Assembly: GCA_027081355.1 (NCBI GenBank)
Contig: JALWKP010000167.1
Span: 1 to 32,031 of the forward strand
DNA length: 32,031 nt
DNA from: Campylobacteraceae bacterium
Lineage (GTDB): Bacteria > Campylobacterota > Campylobacteria > Campylobacterales > Sulfurovaceae
Reading direction: 5' to 3'
Below are positions 1 through 7,464 of this stretch, in pieces (the first letter of the stretch is position 1; the number at the start of each line of letters is the position of its first letter). The translations under genes and the position numbers were made by a program. The notes under the pieces are model-generated. The model searched no databases. It was not told the origin of the DNA and saw only the letters and a program-made list of their open reading frames with translations.

Positions 1-61
1 AACAGCAAAGAGGACTGTTTTAAATTAGAAAAGTTAGCAACCACCCTGACACCTTTTAGGT

Positions 62-103
62 GGCAGGCAAAGTATCCCCTTCAAGGGGTTTTCAATACCT
101 GCC
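62..103. repeat. Imperfect GC-rich hairpin near the left edge
   Basis: Arms GGCAGG (62-67) and CCTGCC (98-103) enclose GTAT/ATAC and a perfect inner stem CCCCTT (76-81) / AAGGGG (83-88). A second short hairpin with CCCC/GGGG arms follows at about 101-113. It lies just inside an element end at 120-187 and may be subterminal structure of that element or a terminator for something left of the window. No coding frame covers it. Confidence 0.5.
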
Positions 104-117
104 CCTTTGGGGTAGGA

Positions 118-184
118 TTTTTATTTAATTTCTGATACTTTCCTAGCATCATACTTTGGAACTAACTATTGTGCAGTGGTCTCT
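118..184. mobile_element. Right-end fragment of the same element family as the 15,487-15,651 MITE
   Basis: About 65 bp here match the right end of the MITE at 15,487-15,651 with only a few differences, ending in the same terminal sequence ACTATTGTGCAGTGGTCTCT. The matching left terminal repeat is not present between 1 and 118, so this is either the right end of a longer element that begins outside the window or a MITE whose left part has been replaced. No transposase frame is visible on either strand here. Confidence 0.65.
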
Positions 185-288
185 TTTTTCTAAAAAAGTG
201 CCCGGATACATCATCTGCTTGTGTTATAAAGCCTGGTGTAAACAAATCCAAAACAATTAAAATGATTGCTGGTTTATTGATAAATTTT

Positions 289-296
289 TATAAAAT
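289..296 (+). promoter_or_regulatory. Putative -10 box for the GC-rich RNA
   Basis: TATAAAAT lies in an AT-rich stretch that directly precedes the abrupt change to GC-rich sequence at about 303. A -10 here would start transcription at about 302-304, at the edge of the structured block. No -35 is obvious, as is normal in Campylobacterota. This favours the + strand for the RNA. Confidence 0.4.
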
Positions 297-302
297 GAAG
301 AT

Positions 303-512
303 ATTGCCAAAAGATACCCGAGTGGCCGTATTTGCGTGAGTCGGCCCTAATAAGCCAACGGTGGGGGAGAGAGTAAGTCCTTAGGGGACAACTTCTCGCC
401 GGCATAGCCTAGCTCAAACGAAGCCATCCACTCACAGACTCAGCTACTAGTCCCCCTAAAGTTTATCTGTTGGACCCCCATATGCAATTTGGCGAACCAC
501 CCAGGCGACAAA
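303..512 (+). ncRNA. Candidate structured non-coding RNA, family not recognised
   Basis: A block of roughly 200 bases that is sharply richer in G and C than its surroundings, has no reading frame, and folds on paper into nested helices. These are 318-325 with 497-505 (imperfect closing stem), a side hairpin GGCCG 324-328 / CGGCC 342-346, GCCAA 354-358 / TTGGC 489-493, TGGGGG 362-367 / CCCCCA 475-480, and TTAGGGGAC 381-389 / GTCCCCCTAA 450-459, with a further-folded 60-base apex. Unpaired stretches between the last two helices give a central bubble. A rod with a bubble of this length is reminiscent of 6S RNA, but I cannot assign it. The hallmarks of RNase P RNA, tmRNA and SRP RNA were sought and not found. 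The strand is chosen from the promoter at 289-296. Confidence 0.5.
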
Positions 513-712
513 AGAAATTTGAATAGAACATAGCTATATTAAACTAACCTTAAATAAAAGAACTAATTTAATATTTAAAACTATATTTATAATTATAGCA
601 GATTTATTTGTAAAATTATATACTATTTTGGTAAAAATTACAAAAAATTTAAAACTTTTTCAAAAAAAGACCATTTTTGCGTAACTTTTGGAAAAAACAA
701 GTTTTTTCAATT
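513..712. other. AT-rich intergenic stretch, no gene seen
   Basis: About 200 bases of very AT-rich sequence with no supported gene. The only structure is a short A/T hairpin at about 690-710 (GAAAAAAC, 2-base loop, GTTTTTTC), which could act as a weak terminator for the RNA on the left or for hemD on the right. Confidence 0.4.
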
Positions 713-786
713 GAGAATTGATAATTGACAATGGATAATTCTCTCAATTCTAATTATCAATTATCCATTATCAATTGTCAATTATC
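713..786. repeat. Heptad-repeat hairpin, GATAATT family, overlapping the hemD stop
   Basis: The left arm is four consecutive 7-mers: GAGAATT, GATAATT, GACAATG, GATAATT (713-740). The right arm is five 7-mers of the reverse complement: AATTATC, AATTATC, CATTATC, AATTGTC, AATTATC (752-786). The register is exactly 7 bp throughout. The right arm supplies the last codons and stop (V-D-N-stop) of hemD, so the element is fused to the gene's 3' end. Confidence 0.85.
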
Positions 787-1413
787 CACCTCTTTCGCCT
801 TCAAAACGCATGCATCGATTGTTGCTTCGTCTGCTACATATGCATCGATTCCCTCAGGCAGTTTTTTTAATGTGCTTTTGCCGATAACCACCGCTTTGAA
901 GCTCTCTTGCCATTTAAAGCTTTTAAAAAAACACTCTATTGTAGATGGCGAAGTGAAGATTATTATGCTGTTTTCTTCTAAAACTTTATCTTTATACTCA
1001 ACGCAATTGGTTTCATAAATTATCTCTTCGCTTATATCAATTCCGTGGCTCTGCAAAAAGCTTTTGCTGTCAAACGATATAACTTTTGGGCGTATGTATA
1101 ATATTTTTCTATCGCTAAATTTTTCTAAAATATCGCTTGCCAGCTCTTTGCCGTAAAATTTTGCGGGGTAGTAAATATTTTTAGCGCCATACTCTTTAGC
1201 GGTTTTGGCAGTTGCCGAACCTACTGCTAAAATTTCTTTTTCCTGCCAGCCGTCGGCTATTTCATCACAGTAGTAAATCGCCTGTTTGGAAGTAAAAAGA
1301 AGAGTGTCGTAACCGCTTAAATCGAGCGAATCTTTTACTCTTTTAAATTTTATCATCGGCAAAGAGATTGTGCCGTTATATTTTTTGGGCGAACAGAGGT
1401 AAATTTTACTCAA
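778..1413 (-). CDS. hemD: Uroporphyrinogen-III synthase
   Basis: Closes hydroxymethylbilane with inversion of ring D to give uroporphyrinogen III, the common precursor of haem, sirohaem and cobalamin; cytosolic. The protein shows the two alternating Rossmann-like halves of the family, with the recognisable stretches TLLFTSKQAI, LAVGSATAKTA, ILYIRP, IIFTSPSTIE and AVVIGKSTL. The reading frame is open further upstream, but the best start is TTG at 1413: it overlaps the stop of the efflux gene by 8 bases, has the purine-rich AGGGGAAAGGAAG upstream, and gives 211 residues beginning LSKIYLCSPK, a normal family N-terminus. It is translationally coupled to the cation efflux gene. The last codons are contributed by an intergenic heptad repeat. 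Overall sequence conservation in this family is low, but fold and motifs fit well. Confidence 0.88.
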   Translation of the reverse strand: MSKIYLCSPKKYNGTISLPMIKFKRVKDSLDLSGYDTLLFTSKQAIYYCDEIADGWQEKEILAVGSATAKTAKEYGAKNIYYPAKFYGKELASDILEKFSDRKILYIRPKVISFDSKSFLQSHGIDISEEIIYETNCVEYKDKVLEENSIIIFTSPSTIECFFKSFKWQESFKAVVIGKSTLKKLPEGIDAYVADEATIDACVLKAKEVDN

Positions 1414-2347
1414 CTTTGCAACTTCCTTTCCCCTCGAAAAAGCGCACATTCTCTTCTTCGTCGTCGTGCGGGTCAAAATGAGGGTTTATTACCCACCCTT
1501 TATTCGGTTCAAGCGCAGTTATTTTGCAAATAATATCTTCTGCAATTTTATGGGCTTTTTCTATTGTCATTTGCGGGTCTAAAACCATATGAAACTCTAC
1601 AAAGTTATGAATACCGTCTGTCCTTGTTTTTAGCCAATGATACCCTTTTATCTCTTTATGGCTAGAGATAATCTCTCCGATTTTTGCAACTATATTGGCA
1701 TCTAAAGAGCGATCCATTAAAATCAAAATACCTTCGCTTATAATTTCGTAAGCCGAGTAAATAATATACCCGCCGATTGCCAAACCAAAAACCGAATCTA
1801 TAAAGTCAAGTCCCGTAATTGAAACCAAAAATAGCGCCAGTAAAACTGCACCGTTGCTTAAAAGGTCTGTTTTATAATGCAAGGCATCCGATTTTATTAC
1901 AATATTATCAGTCTCTTTGGCTATGCGCTCTAAATATTTAACCAATAAATAAGTTACCGCAATAGAAATTAGCATAACAACAACTGAAGCACCAAGCATT
2001 AAAGTGGGCTTTTTTTCTATAAGTTTATCTATCGCTTCATAAATAATATAAAGTCCCGAAATTGTAATAACTGTTCCTTCTATTACCCCAGCAATCGCTT
2101 GCAGTTTGCCTTTGCCGTATTGAAAAAGCCTGTTTGGCTCCTCTTCTGCCTTTTTAATAGCAAAAAAGTTAAAAACAGAAATTGCAGTATCTAAAATAGA
2201 ATCGATAGCCGAAGCCAATACCGCCACCGAACCGCTTAAAACCCCGATAACCAGCTTAACAATAGCAAGCATAACAGCCGTAGCCGTAGCAATTACCGTA
2301 GCACGCCGCTCTTTGGAAAAACCTTTAATTTTTGATAGAAAATCCAT
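1406..2347 (-). CDS. Cation diffusion facilitator, FieF-like metal/proton antiporter
   Basis: Inner-membrane exporter of divalent metals (Zn, Fe or related) driven by protons. At 313 residues it has about six hydrophobic segments and a cytosolic C-terminal domain. The intramembrane metal site of the family is intact: D49 and D53 in AIDSILD, and H157 and D161 in SDALHYKTD, matching the D-D-H-D order of FieF. The C-terminal domain carries the H-D-D-E-E-E stretch expected of a metal-sensing cytosolic domain. ATG start at 2347 with AAGGA upstream. It precedes and overlaps hemD, forming a two-gene unit; a metal exporter together with tetrapyrrole synthesis could reflect metal homeostasis, but that link is inference. 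The exact metal cannot be read from sequence. Confidence 0.9.
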   Translation of the reverse strand: MDFLSKIKGFSKERRATVIATATAVMLAIVKLVIGVLSGSVAVLASAIDSILDTAISVFNFFAIKKAEEEPNRLFQYGKGKLQAIAGVIEGTVITISGLYIIYEAIDKLIEKKPTLMLGASVVVMLISIAVTYLLVKYLERIAKETDNIVIKSDALHYKTDLLSNGAVLLALFLVSITGLDFIDSVFGLAIGGYIIYSAYEIISEGILILMDRSLDANIVAKIGEIISSHKEIKGYHWLKTRTDGIHNFVEFHMVLDPQMTIEKAHKIAEDIICKITALEPNKGWVINPHFDPHDDEEENVRFFEGKGSCKVE

Positions 2348-2395
2348 TTATAATCCTTAAATTGTGTAAAATAATAAGTAATGTTGCTTTTTGCT

Positions 2396-2595
2396 GTCAT
2401 TCTGAGCGTAGCGAAGAATCTCTATATGAAGCTTAGAGCTCAGGGCTTAGAGCTCAGAGCTGATTGTGTGGCTGCGCCGCGTTTAATATTTGCGGCTTTG
2501 CCGCTTAAAAAAAGCGAAGCTACCTTGTTAGCTCTTAGCTCTAGGCACTAAGCTCTAAGCTTTCAAACAAGATTCTTCGTTGTGCTCAGAATGAC
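2396..2595. repeat. Nested repeat: GTCATTCTGAGCG element enclosing a GAGCTTA heptad element
   Basis: The outer inverted repeat starts GTCATTCTGAGCG and ends AATGAC (2396-2421 and 2571-2595). Inside it sits a second element (2430-2563) with heptad arms of the type GAGCTCA, GGGCTTA, GAGCTCA, GAGCTGA on the left and TAGCTCT-type 7-mers on the right, around a core with GCGGC/GCCGC hairpins. The inner element occurs again, without the outer one, at 9031-9171, so the two are independent units and one landed inside the other. Confidence 0.85.
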
Positions 2596-2635
2596 AACAA
2601 ACTTCATTTACCTATTTCCTTGCAAAATTTATATT

Positions 2636-2998
2636 CTACGCAACATCTAAACTCTTTTTAAACGCTTTATAATCCAAAAGTTGATGCTCTTTTTTGAGTT
2701 CATAATCTATCCGGCTTGGACTCTCTTTAACAACTTTGCCTTCTCCAAATACAGAGTCTAGCAAAAAAAGATTTTTTGCACTGTTTAATACCAAAATATC
2801 TGTTTGAATTTTTAATTTTTTTGAAAGAATATAATTTATCTGAAGAATATTATCTATTGAGTCGTCTTTTAAATATAGTGCAAGGTCGATATCGCTGTTT
2901 TGGTTTTGCTGCCCCTTTGCATAAGACCCAAACAGATAGCCAAACTCAACATTATCGATATTTTCTAACTCTTTTTGTAATATTTGCACTATATTCAA
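2636..2998 (-). CDS. Minimal nucleotidyltransferase (MNT/MntA-like), orphan antitoxin-type protein
   Basis: Small 120-residue protein of the nucleotidyltransferase superfamily. The active-site signature is intact: G24-S25 in LFGSYAKG, then D36 and D38 in SDIDLAL. MNT proteins of this size are usually antitoxins that AMPylate a neighbouring HEPN RNase. Here no HEPN gene lies on either side: a repeat nest follows and htpG is upstream, so it is either solitary or has lost its partner. The start is TTG at 2998, supported by GGAG eight bases upstream. A long perfect palindrome lies immediately upstream (3002-3046), a possible self-regulatory site. Family assignment is firm; the role is open. Confidence 0.8.
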   Translation of the reverse strand: MNIVQILQKELENIDNVEFGYLFGSYAKGQQNQNSDIDLALYLKDDSIDNILQINYILSKKLKIQTDILVLNSAKNLFLLDSVFGEGKVVKESPSRIDYELKKEHQLLDYKAFKKSLDVA

Positions 2999-3001
2999 AG
3001 C

Positions 3002-3046
3002 GGCGCTCCGTTTTTGATATAAGTTATTATATCAAAAATTGGCGCC
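3002..3046. promoter_or_regulatory. Long palindrome between htpG and the MNT gene
   Basis: A perfect 12-bp stem, TTTTTGATATAA (3011-3022) with TTATATCAAAAA (3027-3038), loop GTTA, flanked by GGCGC/GGCGCC. It sits just downstream of the htpG stop and just upstream of the MNT start, both on the - strand. It may be the htpG transcription terminator, an operator for the MNT gene, or both. Confidence 0.55.
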
Positions 3047-3055
3047 AAAAAGCTT

Positions 3056-4927
3056 TTATTTTACCAATTTGGAAAGAAGCGAAGTTACTCTTTTTGACAA
3101 ATCTATCTTGCTTACCGGCTCTAAACCTTCGGCAAGCCTTGCACTGTCTAGCAGCAGCCAGGCTGCCTCTTTTACAAGCTCTACATCGCTTGTTGTATTA
3201 AGCGCTTTAATAAGTTCGCTTTTGCCGTTTAACTCCAATATTAGCGGGATATCCGGCGCCTCTTGCCCCATCTGTCTAAACATTGCACGCATAGAAACAA
3301 GCGGGTCGGAGCTGTCTGGCACTACGCAGCTGTCGCTTTCGCTGAGTCTTGTGGTAATTTTTACATCTTTAACCTTATCCCCAAGTTCATCTTTAAATAT
3401 TTTAACCAGAGATTCAAACTCTTTCTCTAACCCTTTTAACTCCTCTTCATTCTCTTTGATTTTTGGCGGTTCGCAGGTTGCAATATCTACAAATTTCCAC
3501 TCTTTATATTCGCCAATAGCTGGTGTTACAATTTCATCCACCTCTTTATCGTCAAGTATCAGCACCTCTATATCATTTAATTTATACGCTTCTAGCAGCG
3601 GCGAGTGGCGCAAAATATTTTCATCTTCGCCGACAATGTAATAAACCTCTTTTTTTCTATCTTTCTTATCTTTTTCGCGCTCAATATAATCTGCAAGCGA
3701 AGTCAAGCCCTCTACTGCACTTGATTTGTAGCGCACAATATCAAGCAGAAGCTCTTTATTTAAATGGTCGGTAAAAATTCCCTCTTTAATCAGTCTGTTA
3801 TACTGCTCTATGAATTTATCGAACTTTTCTTTATCTAGCTTTTTGATATGGTTTAAAATCTTTTTAACCGAAGCTTGCTTGATATTTGCCAAAATTCTGT
3901 TCTCTTGCAAAATTTCACGGCTTACATTTAGCGGCAAATCTTCGCTGTCTATAATTCCGCGCACAAATCTTAAATAAATTGGCAAAAGCTCTTTCTCTTT
4001 ATCGGTAATAAATACGCGCTTAACATACAGTTTAACACCCGGTTCAAAGTCGGCTCTATAGATATCTGCAGGCGCAACTTCGGGGATGTAAAAGAGTGTT
4101 TTATACTCCAAAGAGCCCTCTGCGCTTGTGTGAATCCAAGTTAGCGGGTCGCTTACATCGTGCCAATTGCTCTTATAAAACTCTTTATACTCATCATCGC
4201 TTATTTCGTTTTTATTCATTGTCCAAAGCGCTTTTGCCTCGTTTGCAAGCTCTGTTTTATTCTCTTCGACTTCTTTGCCATCTTTTTCGGTTTTTTCGGT
4301 GTAATTTACATAAATTTCATAAGGAATATGGTTAGAGTATTTTTTAATAATATCTTTTATATGGTATGCATTCAAAAACTCTTTTGCGTCATCTTTAAGC
4401 TTAATATATATTACCGTTCCGTGGCTCTCTTTTACCACTTCGCTAACTTCAAACTCTCCGCTTCCGTCGCTTTTGAATTTATAAGCCTTATCTTCGCCCG
4501 CCTTTTTGCTAATAACCTCTACAGAATCGCTGACCATAAAGACAGAATAAAATCCAACCCCAAACTGTCCGATTAAATTGCTGTCTATTTTAGAATCTTT
4601 ACTCTTTTCTAACTGCTCAATAAATGCTTTGGTTCCGCTTTTTGCAATGGTTCCCAGGTTTTCTATTAAATCCTGTTCATTCATACCTATACCGTTATCG
4701 CCAATACTCAAAGAGCCATCTTTTGTATCTACTTTTATAGTAATTTTAGGTTTCCAATCTTCGCTTTTAAACTTTTCATCGGTTAAGTGCAAATAATTAA
4801 ATTTATCCAGCGCATCGCTCGCGTTAGAAATTAACTCTCTTAAAAAAATCTCTCTGTTTGAATAGAGTGAATGAGTCATTAATTTAAGCAATTGTCCGAC
4901 TTCTGTCTGATACTGATATTTAGCCAT
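3056..4927 (-). CDS. htpG: Molecular chaperone HtpG (Hsp90)
   Basis: ATP-dependent homodimeric cytosolic chaperone that remodels late folding intermediates. The N-terminal GHKL ATPase domain is complete, with the hallmark stretch REIFLRELISNASDALDK, then SIGDNGIGM, LGTIAKSGTKAF and GQFGVGFYSVFMV. The middle domain shows YVKRVFI and EDLPLNVSREILQEN. The C-terminal dimerisation domain closes at the usual length (623 residues). A TTG at 4933 lengthens the frame by two residues, but ATG at 4927 has AGGAG seven bases upstream and gives MAKYQYQTEVG, so it is preferred. It stands alone. A 19-bp perfect palindrome about 75 bases upstream (5002-5020) is a candidate operator; no CIRCE-type sequence is present. 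Confidence 0.97.
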   Translation of the reverse strand: MAKYQYQTEVGQLLKLMTHSLYSNREIFLRELISNASDALDKFNYLHLTDEKFKSEDWKPKITIKVDTKDGSLSIGDNGIGMNEQDLIENLGTIAKSGTKAFIEQLEKSKDSKIDSNLIGQFGVGFYSVFMVSDSVEVISKKAGEDKAYKFKSDGSGEFEVSEVVKESHGTVIYIKLKDDAKEFLNAYHIKDIIKKYSNHIPYEIYVNYTEKTEKDGKEVEENKTELANEAKALWTMNKNEISDDEYKEFYKSNWHDVSDPLTWIHTSAEGSLEYKTLFYIPEVAPADIYRADFEPGVKLYVKRVFITDKEKELLPIYLRFVRGIIDSEDLPLNVSREILQENRILANIKQASVKKILNHIKKLDKEKFDKFIEQYNRLIKEGIFTDHLNKELLLDIVRYKSSAVEGLTSLADYIEREKDKKDRKKEVYYIVGEDENILRHSPLLEAYKLNDIEVLILDDKEVDEIVTPAIGEYKEWKFVDIATCEPPKIKENEEELKGLEKEFESLVKIFKDELGDKVKDVKITTRLSESDSCVVPDSSDPLVSMRAMFRQMGQEAPDIPLILELNGKSELIKALNTTSDVELVKEAAWLLLDSARLAEGLEPVSKIDLSKRVTSLLSKLVK

Positions 4928-5001
4928 TACCAAACTCCTTTAAATATTTTTTGCAATTTTACTAAAAATTTTTATAAATTTCAATAGTTTTGTAAAGTTT
5001 T

Positions 5002-5020
5002 TTTAGTCTATTTGACTAAA
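5002..5020. promoter_or_regulatory. Palindromic operator candidate upstream of htpG
   Basis: TTTAGTC-TATTT-GACTAAA is a perfect inverted repeat with 7-bp arms, about 75 bases upstream of the htpG start. On the - strand it is followed by TTTACA and TATAAA at roughly promoter spacing. It does not match the CIRCE element (TTAGCACTC). Which repressor would bind it is unknown. Confidence 0.45.
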
Positions 5021-5130
5021 GGTTTGCAATATTTTTTACTTTATAATGAAATAGATTTTAATATGTTATTGTGGTTTTAAAATAATTTTAATATTTTGCT
5101 GATATTGAAAGATAATTGAATGGTATTGAA

Positions 5131-5156
5131 TAAAATAGCCCCAAAGAAGGGCTTAA
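5131..5156 (-). terminator. Terminator after the cold-shock gene
   Basis: On the - strand, just past the csp stop, the stem AGCCC/GGGCT (5149-5153 with 5137-5141) with a 7-base loop is followed by ATTTTA. This is a small but typical intrinsic terminator in an otherwise AT-rich gap. Confidence 0.55.
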
Positions 5157-5163
5157 ACTTCCC

Positions 5164-5382
5164 TTATTGAGGGTTTACGTTTTCTGCTTGAGGTCCTTTT
5201 AAACCTTCGCCGATTTGGTAAGTTACTTTTTGTCCCTCTTGTAGAGATACACGGCCTCCGTTTGGATTATTAACTTGGCGGAAATGAACAAACAAATCGC
5301 CTTGACCATTATCTTGAGAGATAAAACCGTAACCTTTTTCATCGTTGAACCATTTAACAGTTCCTTCTAACACATTAGACAT
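5164..5382 (-). CDS. Cold-shock protein, CspA family
   Basis: Single-domain OB-fold RNA chaperone of 72 residues that binds single-stranded nucleic acid and loosens mRNA structure. RNP1 (KGYGFIS) and RNP2 (LFVHF) are both intact, and the N-terminus GTVKWFN is canonical. The frame is open 24 codons further upstream, but ATG at 5382 gives the normal family start [12 protein letters not shown] and has AAGG upstream; the longer frame starts in non-conserved sequence. The long upstream region shared with speA could hold a cold-sensing 5' leader, as known for other csp genes, but nothing specific can be recognised. Confidence 0.95.
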   Translation of the reverse strand: MSNVLEGTVKWFNDEKGYGFISQDNGQGDLFVHFRQVNNPNGGRVSLQEGQKVTYQIGEGLKGPQAENVNPQ

Positions 5383-5564
5383 TATATACCTTAAAAATAA
5401 AATTTGTGAAAATTTTGCAGGAAGTAATTCTAGCAGGGTAACACGGGGTAACACATTGCAAGAAGAGAATCTATCCTCATCCTTTTCAAGAGGTATTATA
5501 CCTGCTTTTTTTAAATTTGCATAGTATTTTGAAAAAAAATATCAATTTTTAACAAAATATCAAA

Positions 5565-5570
5565 TATAAT
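5565..5570 (+). promoter_or_regulatory. Putative -10 box for speA
   Basis: TATAAT in an AT-rich stretch, about 30 bases upstream of the GTG start of speA and before its GGAG ribosome-binding site. No -35 is evident. Confidence 0.4.
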
Positions 5571-5600
5571 AATTTTTACTATTTAATTACGGAGTATAAA

Positions 5601-7463
5601 GTGAATAGAGATTACGGTTTGTCTGTATGGGGCGACGGAAATTTTAAAATTAAAGATGACAGTGTGGTTATTGCACACAAAAGCGAGCCTAGTTTGTTAG
5701 AAATTGTAAAAAAGGTGCGTGATAAAGGTTATAAGGGACCTGTTCTTTTACGTTTTCCGCATTTAATTAAAAAGCAGATAGATTTGCTTTACGGTGAATT
5801 TAAAAGGGCTTCTGAAGAGTTCGCTTATAAAGGGAGTTTTAATGCGGTTTTTCCGCTTAAAGTCAATCAGTTTCCAAATTTTATAAATGAATTGCTAAGT
5901 GTCTCAAACGGTTACAATTACGGTCTTGAAGCCGGTTCTAAAGCAGAGCTTATAATTGCTATGGCAAAAACTCCTTTGGGTGCTCCAATAACCGTAAACG
6001 GCTTTAAAGATAAAGAAATGATTGCGCTTTGTTTTATAGCGGCAAAAAGCGGGCATAATATTACTGTTACAATCGAAGGGCTTAACGAGCTTGAGACCAT
6101 AATAGAGGTTCACAATGAGTTTAATTCCAATTTTAGTGACAATATTACACCAAAAATCGGTATGAGAATCAGAATGCACAGTTTGGGAGCGGGCGCTTGG
6201 GCAAAAAGCGGAGGATACAGTTCTAAATTCGGGCTTACATCTACGGAGCTTTTGGAAGCTTGCGATATGCTGGAGCGCGAAGGATTGATAGAGCGCTTTA
6301 GTATGATTCATTTTCATATAGGTTCGCAAATGGAAGAGATTAATCCGCTTAAAAAAGCTTTAAGAGAAGCTGGTAATATTTATGCCGATTTAAAAAAGCA
6401 CGGTGCAATGGCATTGAATGCTATTAATATAGGCGGAGGATTGGCAGTAGAGTATTCGCAGGACAAGGCAAATAAAAACCGTAACTACTCTATAAAAGAG
6501 TTTGCTAATGATGTTATCTATTTTATGCAAGAGATTGCAAAAAACAAAGGTGTAAGCGAGCCTGATATTTATACTGAATCGGGGCGTTTTATAGCAGCGA
6601 GCCACTCTGTATTGATTGCACCTGTTTTAGAACTTTTTTCGCAAGATTATAACGAAAAGTTTTTGCGCTTAAAAGAAAAAAATCCGCCGCTTATTCAAGA
6701 GCTTTACGAACTTTATAAAGGGATGAAAAAATCCAATGCACGCGAATATCTGCACGATGCAATCGACCATTTAGACAGCTTGCTTACCCTTTTTGATTTG
6801 GGGTATATAGATTTAGAAGACCGCTCAAATACCGAAATTTTGGTAAGTTTGATTATAAAAAAAGCGATAGATTTGCTTTCGCGAGAAGACAGCGACGAAT
6901 TAAAGAGGCTTGAGAATAAAATTCAAGAGAAGTATCTGGTGAATTTTTCTATTTTTCAATCTCTTCCCGATTTCTGGGGGCTTGGGCAAAAATTTCCAAT
7001 AATGCCGATTTCGCATCTCTCAAAAAAGCCTACGCAAGCGGCTTCTATTTGGGATATTACTTGCGACAGCGACGGAGAGCTTGGATTTGATGCAACAGTT
7101 CCTTTGAAACTGCACGATGTAGATTTAAAAAAAGAGGAATACTTTTTGGCATTTTTTTTAAGCGGTGCGTATCAAGAGGTTTTGGGTATGAGGCACAATT
7201 TATTTACACATCCTACTGAAGTTACTGTTAAATTTGACAAAAACGGCAATTATAGTTTAGAAAATATTATAGAAGCTCAAAATTTAATGGATATTTTAGA
7301 TGATATTGATTATGATATTGGCGCAATAGATAAAAGTTTAAAAAGCAATATCGAAGAGTCAAAGCTTATAGATAAAGAACAAAAACAGATAATTCTTGGC
7401 AAATTATATCTTTATTTAAGCGAAAACAGCTATTTAAAAACCATTCAGGCAATTAAGGCATAA
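5601..7463 (+). CDS. speA: Biosynthetic arginine decarboxylase
   Basis: PLP enzyme converting arginine to agmatine, the first step of the agmatine route to putrescine; cytosolic. At 620 residues it has the fold III barrel with the PLP lysine K87 in FPLKVNQ, then HIGSQ, the glycine-rich GGGLAVEY, ESGR, and near the C-terminal part the catalytic-cysteine region WDITCDSDG. The start is GTG at 5601 with GGAG six bases upstream. cysE follows one base after the stop, so the two are co-transcribed. It belongs logically with nspC at 20,708-21,862, a later enzyme for norspermidine/spermidine through carboxy-intermediates. Length and motifs agree with the family throughout; no damage is seen. Confidence 0.96.
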   Translation: MNRDYGLSVWGDGNFKIKDDSVVIAHKSEPSLLEIVKKVRDKGYKGPVLLRFPHLIKKQIDLLYGEFKRASEEFAYKGSFNAVFPLKVNQFPNFINELLSVSNGYNYGLEAGSKAELIIAMAKTPLGAPITVNGFKDKEMIALCFIAAKSGHNITVTIEGLNELETIIEVHNEFNSNFSDNITPKIGMRIRMHSLGAGAWAKSGGYSSKFGLTSTELLEACDMLEREGLIERFSMIHFHIGSQMEEINPLKKALREAGNIYADLKKHGAMALNAINIGGGLAVEYSQDKANKNRNYSIKEFANDVIYFMQEIAKNKGVSEPDIYTESGRFIAASHSVLIAPVLELFSQDYNEKFLRLKEKNPPLIQELYELYKGMKKSNAREYLHDAIDHLDSLLTLFDLGYIDLEDRSNTEILVSLIIKKAIDLLSREDSDELKRLENKIQEKYLVNFSIFQSLPDFWGLGQKFPIMPISHLSKKPTQAASIWDITCDSDGELGFDATVPLKLHDVDLKKEEYFLAFFLSGAYQEVLGMRHNLFTHPTEVTVKFDKNGNYSLENIIEAQNLMDILDDIDYDIGAIDKSLKSNIEESKLIDKEQKQIILGKLYLYLSENSYLKTIQAIKA

Positions 7464-7464
7464 A

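Noticed and set aside
312-360. A tRNA-Ser-like D-arm (TACCCGAGTGGC) within the GC-rich block
   Set aside because: No matching anticodon arm, T-arm or acceptor stem follows; the similarity is limited to about 12 bases.
303-512. RNase P RNA, tmRNA or SRP RNA as identity of the GC-rich block
   Set aside because: The GAGGAAAGUC-type core of RNase P RNA, a tRNA-like T-arm and CCA end with an internal tag frame, and the GGAA-tetraloop core of SRP RNA are all missing on both strands.
725-1018. Open frame on the + strand over the hemD end
   Set aside because: Its first part is the heptad repeat and the rest is antisense to hemD; no ribosome-binding site and no family resemblance.
3039-3641. 200-codon + strand frame opposite htpG
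   Set aside because: Serine-rich shadow of the well-conserved htpG coding sequence.
5430-5452. Direct repeat GGGTAACAC twice upstream of csp
   Set aside because: Only two 9-bp copies with no further context; too short to interpret.
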